From Sphingobacterium olei (lineage in GTDB: Bacteria > Bacteroidota > Bacteroidia > Sphingobacteriales > Sphingobacteriaceae): a stretch of DNA of 64,000 bases. Numbering within the stretch: position 1 is the stretch's first letter; each line of letters starts with the position of its first letter. Location: the NCBI RefSeq assembly GCF_005048855.1, contig NZ_SUME01000005.1:310001-374000 (forward strand), written 5' to 3'. Under the pieces are notes generated by a model that saw nothing but the letters and a program-made list of their open reading frames with translations, made no database searches and had not been told where the DNA came from. The position numbers and the translations under genes were made by a program. Of the stretch, positions 25,071 to 35,332 are shown piece by piece.

Positions 25071-26279
25071 ATGAAAACGAATAATCTATTATATATCATT
25101 ATACTACTAAGTAGTGTGATTTTCTCATCTTGTTCCAAGATGGATGAATATAAGCGGTACGTTGAAGATGGTGAAATTGTTTATCCAACGAAAATAGATT
25201 CTTTACAGATACTATCGGGCAAAAATCAAGTCATGGTCCATGGATTAGTTAGAGTAAACAGAGGGATGACAAGTTATCGCGTTTTTTGGAATAACCGAAG
25301 GGACTCGATAGTTGTCCCTGTAGCGTTGACCGAGAATATCGATACACTGAAGCATGTGATCAAAAACTTGCCAGAAGGAACCATTAATTTTGAGATCCGA
25401 AGTTACGATGACAAAGGTCATAGTTCGGTACCCACTTATCTTGTTGGTAATGTTTATGGCGATCGTTTTAGAGAGGGTATGTTCCAAAGAGCGATCTTGG
25501 ATTACGCGTTTGATAACGAGGGTAAATTCAATGTTACTTTTCAAGATGTATCCAAAGACATGGGCTTTCATGGTGTCCGATTAAAATATAGAAATGTTAA
25601 TGATCGGCAAGTAGATACAGTCATTGTTACGACTAATGTCAATGCATCAGTGGCTTTAAAGGATTATGTAATGGGCAGTACAATTGATTATGCGACGGTT
25701 TTTCGCCCCGAGCCTAATTCGATTGATACGTTCGTATATGACAAATATATTGCCTTTCGTGTCATAGGAGATGTGTCGGAAGTATACCTCAAAAACTATA
25801 AAAAACCTTTTTACCCTTCCGATTTTGATGGAAATCGATGGGGAACTTTGTTGGATTGGGAAACAAACGATGCGGCTAAGAACCATAGTTTTGGTAATAT
25901 TATGGTCGGTGGGTACGCATATGATGGAGGTGGTGTCGCTAAACTTGAAGCTGGATGGGGAGCCGCAAATATTATTAATGGGAAAATTCATCAGCGCATA
26001 TTACTACCAGCAGGGAGATATAGATTCGCTACAAGAGTAACTGAGGAAGCCTGGAATGGAGACATCCCTGGGTATCTAATCGCTAATAAAGGCAATCAGC
26101 TTTCCGATTATGATAATATAAATTCGAGCACTAGATTAGGTAGTGTTAAGATGACAGGAGGAGATGTTAGTTTTGAGTTTGAGGTTACGGAGACATCAAC
26201 GGTCAGTCTAGGTTATGTGGTGAATATGACTGCGGAAAAATGGTTGACCATGGAATTTTTTAAATTAGAAATTTTATAG
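25071..26279 (+). CDS. Surface lipoprotein with DUF4998/DUF5013-type domains
   Basis: About 402 residues from the ATG at 25071, which directly precedes the signal sequence (LYIIILLSSVIFSSCS, lipobox FSSC). The N-terminal half resembles DUF4998 (MDEYKRYVEDGEIVYPTKIDSLQI, then fibronectin-like repeats with PEGTINFEIRSYDDKGHSS). The C-terminal half (FDGNRWGTLLDWETNDAAKN ... RILLPAGRYRFATRV) resembles the sandwich called DUF5013. It lies second after susD, where PULs usually encode extra surface glycan-binding proteins. No catalytic motif is visible. Its probable job is to hold the target glycan at the cell surface. Confidence 0.78.
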   Translation: MKTNNLLYIIILLSSVIFSSCSKMDEYKRYVEDGEIVYPTKIDSLQILSGKNQVMVHGLVRVNRGMTSYRVFWNNRRDSIVVPVALTENIDTLKHVIKNLPEGTINFEIRSYDDKGHSSVPTYLVGNVYGDRFREGMFQRAILDYAFDNEGKFNVTFQDVSKDMGFHGVRLKYRNVNDRQVDTVIVTTNVNASVALKDYVMGSTIDYATVFRPEPNSIDTFVYDKYIAFRVIGDVSEVYLKNYKKPFYPSDFDGNRWGTLLDWETNDAAKNHSFGNIMVGGYAYDGGGVAKLEAGWGAANIINGKIHQRILLPAGRYRFATRVTEEAWNGDIPGYLIANKGNQLSDYDNINSSTRLGSVKMTGGDVSFEFEVTETSTVSLGYVVNMTAEKWLTMEFFKLEIL

Positions 26280-26302
26280 TCTCCGTATCGTATCTCAATA
26301 TC

Positions 26303-28471
26303 ATGAAAATGAAAAACATAATTATTCTTTTTAGTTGCTTTTGGAATTCGCTTGTATTTGCGCAACCGTTTAATGAGTTAACCCTTTGGGATGACAAACC
26401 TGCCCAAGAATGGATGACCCAATACTATCCCATTGGGAATGGTAGGCTGGGTGCGATGTTGTCGGGTGGGGTGACTCAAGACCATATTCAATTTAATGAA
26501 AATTCATTATGGACAGGCGATGAGCAGGAAACGGGGGCTTATCAGGCTTTCGGTGATGTTTTTATAGATTTTGAGAATCAATCTGCTAAGGTACAGGAGT
26601 ATAGCCGATCCTTGAACCTTCAGGAGGCAAGCCACAATGTAACGTATAAGTCGGACGGCCGGATCTTTCAGCGCCGTGGTTTTGCAAATCACCCCGATAA
26701 TGTGTTGGTTTTTACCTACAATTCCAAAATGAAGGGCGCGTATTCCGGACTGATCCGATTAACCGATGCGCACGGTACTGCAATTTCGGGCGATCCCGAT
26801 GCTTTGCACTTTGGTGGGAAATTGGAAAATAATCTCCGCTACGGTGCGACACTAAAGATAAAACATGTTGGCGGAACAGTCACGCTTAAAAAAGATAAAA
26901 ATAAGACCGTTGGCCTGGAGTTTAAAAATGTGGATTCGTTCACCCTCTATATTGTTGCATCTACTGATTATAGTCCGTTAAGAAGCAACAGGTGGAGAGC
27001 GGGTGACCCGGTTGCCAAGAACCAACAGGTGCTCGATAACATCGATACGAAATCGGATGCCGCTCTTTTTAAATCACACATAGCCGATTACCAATCGCTT
27101 TTTAACCGCTTTAGCTTATCCATTGGCAAAGCGAATCGAGGAAACGATCTGAAAACAACCAGACAGCGCATTATAGATTATAAAAAGGTGGTAACTCCAA
27201 GCTTGGAAGCTTTGATGGTCCAGTATGGTCGATACCTGCTGATTAGTTCTTCCCGAAAGGGCGGACTACCGGCTAATCTCCAAGGATTATGGAACAACAG
27301 CAATACACCGCCATGGCGTTCGGATTACCACTCGAATATTAATGTTCAGATGAATTATTGGCCCGCCGAGGTCAGCAATCTTGCCGAATGCCACGTGCCC
27401 TATCTGGATTACATCCATTCGATGCGCGAAGTGAAGAAGCAAAATACGCAAATGCAATTTCCGGGTGTAAGGGGCTGGACTGTACGTACCGAGAATAATA
27501 TTTTTGGAGGCGAGAGTTTCAGTTGGAATACACCGGGCAGTGCATGGTATGCACAGGCCCTTTGGGAACATTACGCGTTCAATCAGAATAAGGACTATCT
27601 TAAAAATTTTGCTTATCCCATCCTAAAAGAAATCTGTGAATTCTGGGACGACCACCTCAAACGTCGTGACGACGGTACGGTAGTCGCTCCAAACGGTTGG
27701 TCGCCAGAGCACGGCCCTACGGAAGACGGTGTGAGCCATGATCAGCAAATTATCTATGACCTCTTTACAAATTATGTAGAGGCCTGCGATTCCCTACAGA
27801 TCGACCCCGATTACCGCAATCATATTGCAACATTAAAGGGTCAGCTCCTAAAGCCTAAAATTGGTAAATGGGGGCAATTGCAGGAGTGGGAGACAGATCG
27901 GGATGACCCCGAAGATAAGCACCGGCATGTATCGCATCTTTTTGCCTTGCATCCCGGAAGACAGATTTCGGTTAATAATACACCCGAACTGGCAGAAGCG
28001 GCCCGCGTAAGTCTTACGGCAAGGGGCGATGAATCAACGGGCTGGTCTATGGCCTGGAAAATGAACTTCTGGGCTCGGCTTCAAGATGGTAACCATGCGT
28101 ATACCATCCTGCGCAATTTCATTACGTTGGTCGGTGGTGAGGGAGTTGATTATGATGAAGGAGGTGGCATATATGAAAATTTGCTTTGTGCGCATCCGCC
28201 TTTCCAGATAGATGGCAACCTAGGATATGTAGCCGGTGTTGTTGAAATGCTTGTTCAGAGTCAGGAGGGATTTATCGATCTGCTTCCTGCAGTTCCAGAT
28301 CAATGGAAAGCCGAGGGGCAGGTGTCCGGTCTTCGTGCCCGTGGCGATATCAACGTGGATATGAAATGGAAAGATGGAAAAGTGGTGTCTTATAAATTGA
28401 CCTCTCCTGTAAAGAAGAACGTAAAGATAAAAGTAAACGGTGATTTTAAAGATGTCGTCGTTCAGCGTTAA
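26303..28471 (+). CDS. GH95 family alpha-L-fucosidase (or alpha-L-galactosidase)
   Basis: This 722-residue secreted enzyme has a signal peptide (IIILFSCFWNSLVFAQ). The N-terminal beta-sandwich opens with WDDKPAQEWMTQYYPIGNGRLGAM and FNENSLWTGD. The (alpha/alpha)6 domain holds NINVQMNYWPAEVSNL, where GH95 enzymes place their two functional asparagines, WSPEHGP near the expected catalytic acid, and HPPFQIDGNLGY with the base-side aspartate. GH95 enzymes invert and remove terminal alpha-1,2-fucose; some prefer alpha-L-galactose. It shares its architecture with the next gene but the two differ greatly in sequence, suggesting different linkages or orders of attack. It is slightly shorter than many relatives, mainly in the N-terminal domain. 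Confidence 0.92.
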   Translation: MKMKNIIILFSCFWNSLVFAQPFNELTLWDDKPAQEWMTQYYPIGNGRLGAMLSGGVTQDHIQFNENSLWTGDEQETGAYQAFGDVFIDFENQSAKVQEYSRSLNLQEASHNVTYKSDGRIFQRRGFANHPDNVLVFTYNSKMKGAYSGLIRLTDAHGTAISGDPDALHFGGKLENNLRYGATLKIKHVGGTVTLKKDKNKTVGLEFKNVDSFTLYIVASTDYSPLRSNRWRAGDPVAKNQQVLDNIDTKSDAALFKSHIADYQSLFNRFSLSIGKANRGNDLKTTRQRIIDYKKVVTPSLEALMVQYGRYLLISSSRKGGLPANLQGLWNNSNTPPWRSDYHSNINVQMNYWPAEVSNLAECHVPYLDYIHSMREVKKQNTQMQFPGVRGWTVRTENNIFGGESFSWNTPGSAWYAQALWEHYAFNQNKDYLKNFAYPILKEICEFWDDHLKRRDDGTVVAPNGWSPEHGPTEDGVSHDQQIIYDLFTNYVEACDSLQIDPDYRNHIATLKGQLLKPKIGKWGQLQEWETDRDDPEDKHRHVSHLFALHPGRQISVNNTPELAEAARVSLTARGDESTGWSMAWKMNFWARLQDGNHAYTILRNFITLVGGEGVDYDEGGGIYENLLCAHPPFQIDGNLGYVAGVVEMLVQSQEGFIDLLPAVPDQWKAEGQVSGLRARGDINVDMKWKDGKVVSYKLTSPVKKNVKIKVNGDFKDVVVQR

Positions 28472-28501
28472 TAGTCTTTTTTATACTCGAAACAATCAGA
28501 T

Positions 28502-30838
28502 ATGAACTGTAATTTTTTTAGACATCTTCTATCCGCGACTTTTTGTGTACTAGCCTTACCGCTTACTGCCCAGCAGAACTTAAAATTGTGGTATCATGAG
28601 CCAGCAAACAATTGGGAGGAAACATTGCCGTTAGGAAACGGACGATTGGGAATGACTCCCGATGGCAATGCAACACACGAAACAATTGTCCTAAATGATA
28701 TTACGCTCTGGTCGGGAGCTGTGCAGGATGCGAACAATTATGATGCACACAAAAGTTTGGCAAAAATCAGGCAATTGATACTGGAAGGTAAAAATGATGA
28801 AGCGCAGGATTTGGTGAATGCCAATTTTGTGTGTTTGGGGCCAGGATCTGGTGGTGCACAGTGGGGTAAATTTCAGACATTGGGCAGTCTTCACCTCGAT
28901 CAAAGTTATCCCGATGTTTCTTCGGTAGTGGAAGTAAAGAATTATAAACGGCAACTAGACCTCCGCGAGGCTGTTGCGGTCTCGACCTACACGGTAAACG
29001 GTGTTAACTATAAAAAGGAATACTTTTCCAGTTTTGATGATGATGTCAATGTGATCCGGTTAACGGCAGACAAGTCGAATAAAATAAATCTCCATATTGC
29101 GCTGCGTAGACCTGAGAAATTCGATGTCAGACTTGATGGTCAGGATTTGGAAATGTACGGACAGCTTGACAATGGTATCGATGGGAAAGGCATGCAATAT
29201 GGCGCAAGGGTACGCGTTCGGCTGAAAGGTGGTGACTTAAGTACAACAGATACCTCTTTGGTCGTAAAAAATGCTTCGGAGATATTGATCTTTATTGCCG
29301 CCGGCACCGATTTTAAAGGAAAGGACTTTAAAACAGAAAACGCTCAGGTACTGGATGCCGCCTGTACTAAACCCTATGCCCTGCAGAAGAAAAACCATAT
29401 CCAAAACTTTAGCAAGTTATTTGGAAGGGTAAAGCTGGATCTGGGCAAGGGAAAGGAGGTCGAATGGTCTACGCGCCAACGATTGGATAATTACTATCAG
29501 GGATATGCCGATGATGTATCGTTACCAGCATTGTTTTTTCAGTTTGGACGATACCTGAGCATCAGCAGTACACGCATAGGTTTATTGCCGCCAAATTTAC
29601 AGGGGCTTTGGGCAAAGGAGATCAATACCCCATGGAATGGGGATTACCATTTGGATGTGAACGTGCAAATGAATCATTGGCCTTTGGGTGTGGCCAATCT
29701 GTCGGAGCTGAATTTGCCCCTGGTCGAACTGGTAAAAGGGCTGGTGGAACCGGGTGAAAAAACGGCTAAGGCATACTATAATGCGCAAGGTTGGATTGCA
29801 CATGTCATTACCAATGTATGGGGATTTACCGAACCGGGAGAGAGCGCCAGCTGGGGAGCATCCAATGCAGGCTCGGGTTGGTTGTGTAATAATCTGTGGG
29901 AACATTATGAATACACACAAGACATCGACTATCTGAAAGATATCTATCCGGTATTGAAAGGATCGGCATTATTTTATAACGACGCGTTGGTCAAAGATCC
30001 GAAAACGGGATGGATGGTCACTTCCCCATCTGTATCACCCGAAAACTCTTTTTACCTGCCTAACGGCAATCAGGCTAGTATTTCCATGGGACCAACTATT
30101 GATAATCAAATTGTTCGCGAATTATTCGGGAATGTGATTACAGCTTCCAAATTGTTAGGTATCGATGAAGAGTTCAGAAAGATATTGGAGAAAAAATTAC
30201 CCTTGGTGCCACCGCCGGGAATAGTGAGTGCCGACGGAAGGGTGCAGGAATGGCTGGAGGATTATAAGGAGGTAGATCCGGAGCATAGGCATATTTCACA
30301 CCTATACGGCGTATATCCTGCAGCGTTAGTTAGTCCACATAAAACACCTGAATTGGCCGAAGCGTCTAAAAAGACCCTTGAAGTGCGAGGAGATGATGGG
30401 CCAAGCTGGGCAATTGCATACAAGCAGTTGTTCTGGGCAAGATTGCACGATGGAAACCGCGCGTTCAAGCTCCTTAAAGAAATATTGAAACCAACCTTGC
30501 GTACCGATATTAATTATGGTGCAGGCGGTGGTGTATATTACAATATGTTCTCCGCAGGGCCTCCTTTTCAGATCGACGGAAATTTTGGAGCAACAGCAGG
30601 GATTGGCGAAATGTTATTGCAAAGTCACGATGGGTTTATTGATTTACTGCCTGCTTTACCTGATGCCTGGAAAACTTACGGAAATATAAAAGGATTAAAA
30701 GCCAAGGGAAATGTAACGGTAGATCTGAAATGGAAGAACGGAAAGGTGGTGCGTTATAAACTTCGTTCTCCGGATGCCAGAACCGTAACGGTGAAGGTGA
30801 ATGGGGAATTAAAGAACATAAAAACAAGCAAAATATGA
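28502..30838 (+). CDS. GH95 family alpha-L-fucosidase (second copy)
   Basis: This 778-residue protein has a signal peptide (LLSATFCVLALPLTAQQ). Family motifs are LWYHEPANNWEETLPLGNGR, NDITLWSGAVQDANNYDAHK, DVNVQMNHWPLGVANLSEL, TSPSVSPENSF (acid region), FTEPGESASWG and GPPFQIDGNFGATAGI. Length and motif order are those of a full GH95. It lies 30 bp after the first GH95, and its stop overlaps the next gene start (ATGATG over TGA). The SPSVSPEN segment is closer to the standard fucosidase form than the WSPEHGP of the first copy, so this one may be the classical alpha-1,2-fucosidase (inference). Confidence 0.93.
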   Translation: MNCNFFRHLLSATFCVLALPLTAQQNLKLWYHEPANNWEETLPLGNGRLGMTPDGNATHETIVLNDITLWSGAVQDANNYDAHKSLAKIRQLILEGKNDEAQDLVNANFVCLGPGSGGAQWGKFQTLGSLHLDQSYPDVSSVVEVKNYKRQLDLREAVAVSTYTVNGVNYKKEYFSSFDDDVNVIRLTADKSNKINLHIALRRPEKFDVRLDGQDLEMYGQLDNGIDGKGMQYGARVRVRLKGGDLSTTDTSLVVKNASEILIFIAAGTDFKGKDFKTENAQVLDAACTKPYALQKKNHIQNFSKLFGRVKLDLGKGKEVEWSTRQRLDNYYQGYADDVSLPALFFQFGRYLSISSTRIGLLPPNLQGLWAKEINTPWNGDYHLDVNVQMNHWPLGVANLSELNLPLVELVKGLVEPGEKTAKAYYNAQGWIAHVITNVWGFTEPGESASWGASNAGSGWLCNNLWEHYEYTQDIDYLKDIYPVLKGSALFYNDALVKDPKTGWMVTSPSVSPENSFYLPNGNQASISMGPTIDNQIVRELFGNVITASKLLGIDEEFRKILEKKLPLVPPPGIVSADGRVQEWLEDYKEVDPEHRHISHLYGVYPAALVSPHKTPELAEASKKTLEVRGDDGPSWAIAYKQLFWARLHDGNRAFKLLKEILKPTLRTDINYGAGGGVYYNMFSAGPPFQIDGNFGATAGIGEMLLQSHDGFIDLLPALPDAWKTYGNIKGLKAKGNVTVDLKWKNGKVVRYKLRSPDARTVTVKVNGELKNIKTSKI

Positions 30839-32856
30839 TGAAAAAATACGTGTGGTCTGCATTCCTAATCTGTATAATAGGATTCAATACCGTTTATGCA
30901 GTTGATATTCCCTTCGGTAAAGATGGAAAGATCATATACGATATGAAAGCCGGTACATTTGATATATTATCCAATGGAAAAGTGTGGCTAAAGACCGGAT
31001 TCTCGACGGCCAAGAATGGTGATGCCGTTTTGAACGCGAAACAATACATCCAGAGAAAGTATACGACAGCATCATTTAAAGATGGTTATGGTGTCGGGAA
31101 GAAACATATTGTTACGTCTCGCCAAAAAGGTCTGCCAGATTTTAAACAGGTATTTTATACCTACTCCGGCAAGGACTATGTGGTGCTGGAAGTGGAGATA
31201 TATGATAAGACGAAGAAGCTAGTATCTAACGGTTTTGTACCGTTGGAAGGTACACTTGTCGTGGATGGGGCGGATCAATTGAGATCTCTTTTTTCACCAT
31301 TCGACAACGATACGTTCATCAGTTATGACAGTAAATCTTTAAAAGAAACAGATGAGGTATACAGCGCTGAAGTAGGCGTTTTGTATAATGAACAAAGCCG
31401 CTTCGGCTATATCGTGGCGTCTATTGAACAGGGGATCTGGAAAACAGGTGTCCATACACTGAAAAATCAGGATCAATCGGTAGCAGTTCAGGCCATCGTC
31501 GGCTTTACGGCAAAAGATATTACCCGGGACGATATGCCACATGGTTCGCTCGAGGGGCATAGCATTCAATCCGCAAAGGTGATGATCGGTCGATTTTCCG
31601 ACTGGCGCGGAGGAATGGATACCTACGCAACACATGCTAAAGCACGACAAAAAAGAGTGGTACATGAATGGAAAGAACCGACACCCGTGGCTTGGAACAG
31701 TTGGGGCGCCATGCAACAGGATATCAGTTACGACAGACTCGTCAAGGTAACAGATTTTTTTGCCAATGATATCCAACCGCTTGAGTCGGGTCAGTCGATC
31801 TATATTGACCTGGATTCCTATTGGGACAAGCTATTAAAAGGTGGTCTAGAAGGTGATTATTCCGAACTCAGGAAGTTTGCCGACTATGTAAAATCCAAAG
31901 GCTTAAAACCTGGAGCATATTGGGCACCATTTGTGGACTGGGGCTTTGGTGGGGGGGCAAACCGTCGCGTGGAAGGAACGAACTACACCTACGGTGATAT
32001 CTGGACGAAAGTACAAAACGGGTATCACGACCTAGACGGTACACGAGCCTTAGATCCTACGCATCCGGGAACACAGCAGCGCCTTGCTTTGGTAATCGGT
32101 AAACTCAAAGAATGCGGTTTTGAAATGATCAAGATTGATTTCTTGGGGCACGCCGCTATTGAGGCCACACAGTTTGCCGATCCGGCAATAAAGACGGGCA
32201 TGCAAGCCTATCATCTGGGAATGGAATACCTTGTTAAGCAATTGGATGGTCAGATGTTGATCTATGCTGCGATTTCACCCAATATAGCTACAGCACCTTA
32301 TGTACATATGCGCCGTATTGCCTGTGATGCGTTCAGTTCTATAAAAGACACCCGATACACGCTCAATTCACTCACCTATGGCTGGTGGCAAACGCATCTG
32401 TATGATTATATGGATGGGGATCACGTCGTGTTTAAGGGGGCCACTGATACAGAGAATACCGCCCGCATCTTCTCCTCTGTCATAACGGGGAGCGTCGTGT
32501 TGGGAGATGACTTTTCACAAGCTGGAACATGGCATAACAAGACACAAAAACTGTTTGCTAATCAAGATATTTGGCCCGTAATCGCCGACGGAAAATCGTT
32601 TGTACCCGTTGAAACAGATCAGTATGCCGCTCGGATTTTTATTAAACATGATGTCGGACATACATATATCGCGTTATTTAACTACGATGAACAGGCGCAA
32701 AGCGTGGTGTTGTCCAATGAAAAACTCGGTTTGGAAAAGGACGCAATGTATAAATTGATTAACCTTGAGGATGAAAGTATCGTATACTTTTCTCCAGATA
32801 AGCCCGTTCGTCTTGACGCTAAGCAAGCAAAACTTTTTAAAGCACAGAAAATCTAA
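30835..32856 (+). CDS. Clan GH-D glycoside hydrolase, probable alpha-galactosidase
   Basis: This 673-residue secreted protein has a signal peptide (VWSAFLICIIGFNTVYAV). An N-terminal beta-sandwich precedes a TIM barrel with PTPVAWNSWGAMQQD, YIDLDSYWDKL, GLKPGAYWAPFVDWG, and GFEMIKIDFLGHAA, whose aspartate near residue 434 matches the nucleophile position of GH27/GH36 enzymes. The C-terminal sandwich is the usual melibiase tail. Relatives are annotated as alpha-galactosidases, but alpha-N-acetylgalactosaminidase activity also occurs in this clan. The start overlaps the stop of the preceding GH95 gene, indicating coupled translation. It is clearly distinct from the GH36 next to it. Confidence 0.75.
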   Translation: MMKKYVWSAFLICIIGFNTVYAVDIPFGKDGKIIYDMKAGTFDILSNGKVWLKTGFSTAKNGDAVLNAKQYIQRKYTTASFKDGYGVGKKHIVTSRQKGLPDFKQVFYTYSGKDYVVLEVEIYDKTKKLVSNGFVPLEGTLVVDGADQLRSLFSPFDNDTFISYDSKSLKETDEVYSAEVGVLYNEQSRFGYIVASIEQGIWKTGVHTLKNQDQSVAVQAIVGFTAKDITRDDMPHGSLEGHSIQSAKVMIGRFSDWRGGMDTYATHAKARQKRVVHEWKEPTPVAWNSWGAMQQDISYDRLVKVTDFFANDIQPLESGQSIYIDLDSYWDKLLKGGLEGDYSELRKFADYVKSKGLKPGAYWAPFVDWGFGGGANRRVEGTNYTYGDIWTKVQNGYHDLDGTRALDPTHPGTQQRLALVIGKLKECGFEMIKIDFLGHAAIEATQFADPAIKTGMQAYHLGMEYLVKQLDGQMLIYAAISPNIATAPYVHMRRIACDAFSSIKDTRYTLNSLTYGWWQTHLYDYMDGDHVVFKGATDTENTARIFSSVITGSVVLGDDFSQAGTWHNKTQKLFANQDIWPVIADGKSFVPVETDQYAARIFIKHDVGHTYIALFNYDEQAQSVVLSNEKLGLEKDAMYKLINLEDESIVYFSPDKPVRLDAKQAKLFKAQKI

Positions 32857-32884
32857 ACTGAATCCGTAACTATCAAATTATACT

Positions 32885-35086
32885 ATGCAATCCGTTCTAC
32901 AGAAAATTATTACCATAATTACATCGCTCTTCTTTGTTGTAAGCAGTACCTCGTTATATGCGCAAGCGTTGAGTATTCCCATCGAAACCCAATCCAACGC
33001 GTTGGTGCTATACAATGATTCCTCCAATAATCTTACCGTTACTTATTTCGGTAAGAAATTATCCAATAAGAATGAATATCTCTTGGTGCCCTCTTCTTAT
33101 AAACAAACTGAAGATTATACAGGATTATCCAATTCAGTATATACACCCTCCGGGTCGAAGAATATCTTGGAACCTGCCATTAGTGTTGTCCATGCAGACG
33201 GAAATAAATCATTAGATCTCCGGTATGTTAGGCATAAGTTCGATCAGGTAGACAATAATGTTTCAGTACTGGAAGTAGAGTTGAAAGATCCGGTGTATGA
33301 TCTTACCGTCAAGTTATTCTACAAATCCTTTTTTAAGGAAGATGTGATCGAGCAGTGGTCTACAATCGAACACCATGAAAAAGGAACTGTACTCCTTCAG
33401 AAATTTGCTTCCGCAAACCTAAGCCTGAAATCGAGTAACTATTGGTTACGGCAATACCATGGGGATTGGGCCAAAGAAATGCAGCCAGAAGATTCCAAAA
33501 TCACACACGGTATCAAGACCATTGACAGTAAGCTGGGAACACGTGCGAACCTGTTTCAACCCTCTTCTTTTATGGTTTCACTGGATAAACCCGCCTTAGA
33601 AGACGATGGAACGGTATTGTTTGGTACATTGGAATATAGCGGTAATTTTAAAATTGATCTGGAGCTGGACTACCTGAATAACCTGCGTATCATAGCCGGT
33701 ATCAACAACTATGCGTCAAATTATAGCTTACAGGCTAACGAGAAATTTACTACACCCAAATTTATCTATACCCTTTCCACTACCGGTAAAGGGAAGGCTT
33801 CGCGCAGTATGCACAACTGGGCTAGAAAATATAAATTATTGGATGGGCAGGGCGAGCGGTTGACACTACTCAACAACTGGGAAGCAACTTATTTTGATTT
33901 TAATGAGCAGAAGTTAAAGGAACTGCTTAAAGATACCAAGAAACTGGGGGTGGACCTGTTCTTGTTGGATGACGGTTGGTTTGCCAATAAATATGCGCGT
34001 AATGATGACCATACCGGGCTTGGTGATTGGCAGGTGAACAAAACCAAATTGCCTAATGGGATTGCTTCGCTGGTAAAAGAGGCCTCTAATAATGGCGTGA
34101 AGTTCGGTATCTGGGTGGAACCCGAAATGGTAAGTCCAAAATCGGAACTTTATGAAAAACATCCAGATTGGGTGATCAAACAACCTAAACGGGAGGAGCA
34201 CTATTTTAGAAATCAATTGGTATTGGATCTTTCCAATCCTGCAGTTCAGAACTTCGTATTTGATGTCCTCGATGACCTCTTTACCAAAAATCCGGAACTC
34301 GCCTATATCAAATGGGATTGCAACGCCGTTATTTACAATGCCTATTCTTCCCATTTGGAGAATCAGGAGCACTTCTATATAGACTACATGAAGGGGTTGT
34401 ACACGGTATTGGAACGGATCCGAGCTAAATATCCTAAAGTACCGATGATGCTTTGCTCCGGAGGTGGAGGTCGTGTTGACTATGCTGCCTTACAGTATTT
34501 TACCGAGTTTTGGCCATCAGACAATACGGATCCGATGGAACGCATCTTTATGCAGTACGAATATTCGTACTTCTTTCCTTCCATCAGCACATCGAATCAC
34601 GTGACCGACTGGGGCAAGCAACCTATCAAGTTCCGAACAGATGTGGCGATGATGGGTAAATTGGGTTTCGATATCGTGGTAAGCCATCTGGATGAAAAAG
34701 ACCTTAAATTCTGTCAGGATGCGGTTGTCACCTATAATCAAGTGAAGGATATAATTTGGCACGGTGATCAATATCGTTTGGCAGATCCCAGAGAGGGGAA
34801 CTTTGCCGCTATTCAGTATATGGATGCGGGCCGGTCTTCTGGTGTTATTTTCAACTATTTGGTAAACAACAGGTACGATCAGGGGAGTCACTTTCCGGTA
34901 CTTTTGAAGGGGTTGGATGCGAAGCGTAGCTATAAAATTAGAGAAGTGAATGTGTATCCAGAAACGTCTTCTTCTATTGATGCCGAAAAAGTTTACTCTG
35001 GAGAGTTCTTAATGGAGGTAGGTTTCAATCCCGATCTTAAAACAGGCCGTAACAGTGTTGTGTTGAAGATAGAGGCGGTGGATTAG
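32885..35086 (+). CDS. GH36 family alpha-galactosidase
   Basis: This 733-residue secreted enzyme (signal TSLFFVVSSTSLYAQ) has the full GH36 layout: N-terminal supersandwich (YNDSSNNLTVTYFGKKL, DLRYVRHKF), then the barrel with LLNNWEATYFDFNEQKLKEL, FLLDDGWFANKYARNDD, GDWQVNKTKLPNGI, FGIWVEPEMVSPKSELYEKH and YIKWDCNAV. The aspartate in KWDCN, near residue 479, is the nucleophile. The acid/base lies in the FWPSDNTDP region near residue 546. It removes terminal alpha-galactose from oligosaccharides. A small C-terminal sandwich ends the protein. It is followed by a repeat-bearing gap and then the esterase. Confidence 0.95.
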   Translation: MQSVLQKIITIITSLFFVVSSTSLYAQALSIPIETQSNALVLYNDSSNNLTVTYFGKKLSNKNEYLLVPSSYKQTEDYTGLSNSVYTPSGSKNILEPAISVVHADGNKSLDLRYVRHKFDQVDNNVSVLEVELKDPVYDLTVKLFYKSFFKEDVIEQWSTIEHHEKGTVLLQKFASANLSLKSSNYWLRQYHGDWAKEMQPEDSKITHGIKTIDSKLGTRANLFQPSSFMVSLDKPALEDDGTVLFGTLEYSGNFKIDLELDYLNNLRIIAGINNYASNYSLQANEKFTTPKFIYTLSTTGKGKASRSMHNWARKYKLLDGQGERLTLLNNWEATYFDFNEQKLKELLKDTKKLGVDLFLLDDGWFANKYARNDDHTGLGDWQVNKTKLPNGIASLVKEASNNGVKFGIWVEPEMVSPKSELYEKHPDWVIKQPKREEHYFRNQLVLDLSNPAVQNFVFDVLDDLFTKNPELAYIKWDCNAVIYNAYSSHLENQEHFYIDYMKGLYTVLERIRAKYPKVPMMLCSGGGGRVDYAALQYFTEFWPSDNTDPMERIFMQYEYSYFFPSISTSNHVTDWGKQPIKFRTDVAMMGKLGFDIVVSHLDEKDLKFCQDAVVTYNQVKDIIWHGDQYRLADPREGNFAAIQYMDAGRSSGVIFNYLVNNRYDQGSHFPVLLKGLDAKRSYKIREVNVYPETSSSIDAEKVYSGEFLMEVGFNPDLKTGRNSVVLKIEAVD

Positions 35087-35152
35087 TATTGAGTATTAAG
35101 ACTAGTTTTTAGATTGGCAGCACAGTTTGTGGTAGCGAGCACGTTCTTATTT

Positions 35153-35233
35153 CGTCAGAACGAGGAATGCGACGCGGTAGTCTTTTTAAGTATTAAGATC
35201 GCTACACCTTCGTGCCTTCCGTTCGCGATGACG
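35153..35233. repeat. REP-like imperfect inverted repeat
   Basis: The left arm begins CGTCAGAACGAGGAATGCGA (35153) and the right arm ends TTCGCGATGACG (35233); they pair imperfectly over about 30 nt. The pattern matches the dispersed GTCATTGCGAGGA-type palindromic repeats of Bacteroidetes, here with substitutions. It fills the 246-bp gap between the GH36 and esterase genes. A 61-codon frame across it is not a gene. Confidence 0.55.
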
Positions 35234-35332
35234 GGGAGGTTGTACTTACACTTTATTGCGGTTGGTGCTAAAATTAGTATACTTGTATACACCAATTAGA
35301 AATTAAAACATCATAATCAGAGAAATAACGAG

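Noticed and set aside
35114..35299. Short frame between the GH36 and esterase genes
   Set aside because: It crosses a REP-like inverted repeat and encodes no sensible protein.
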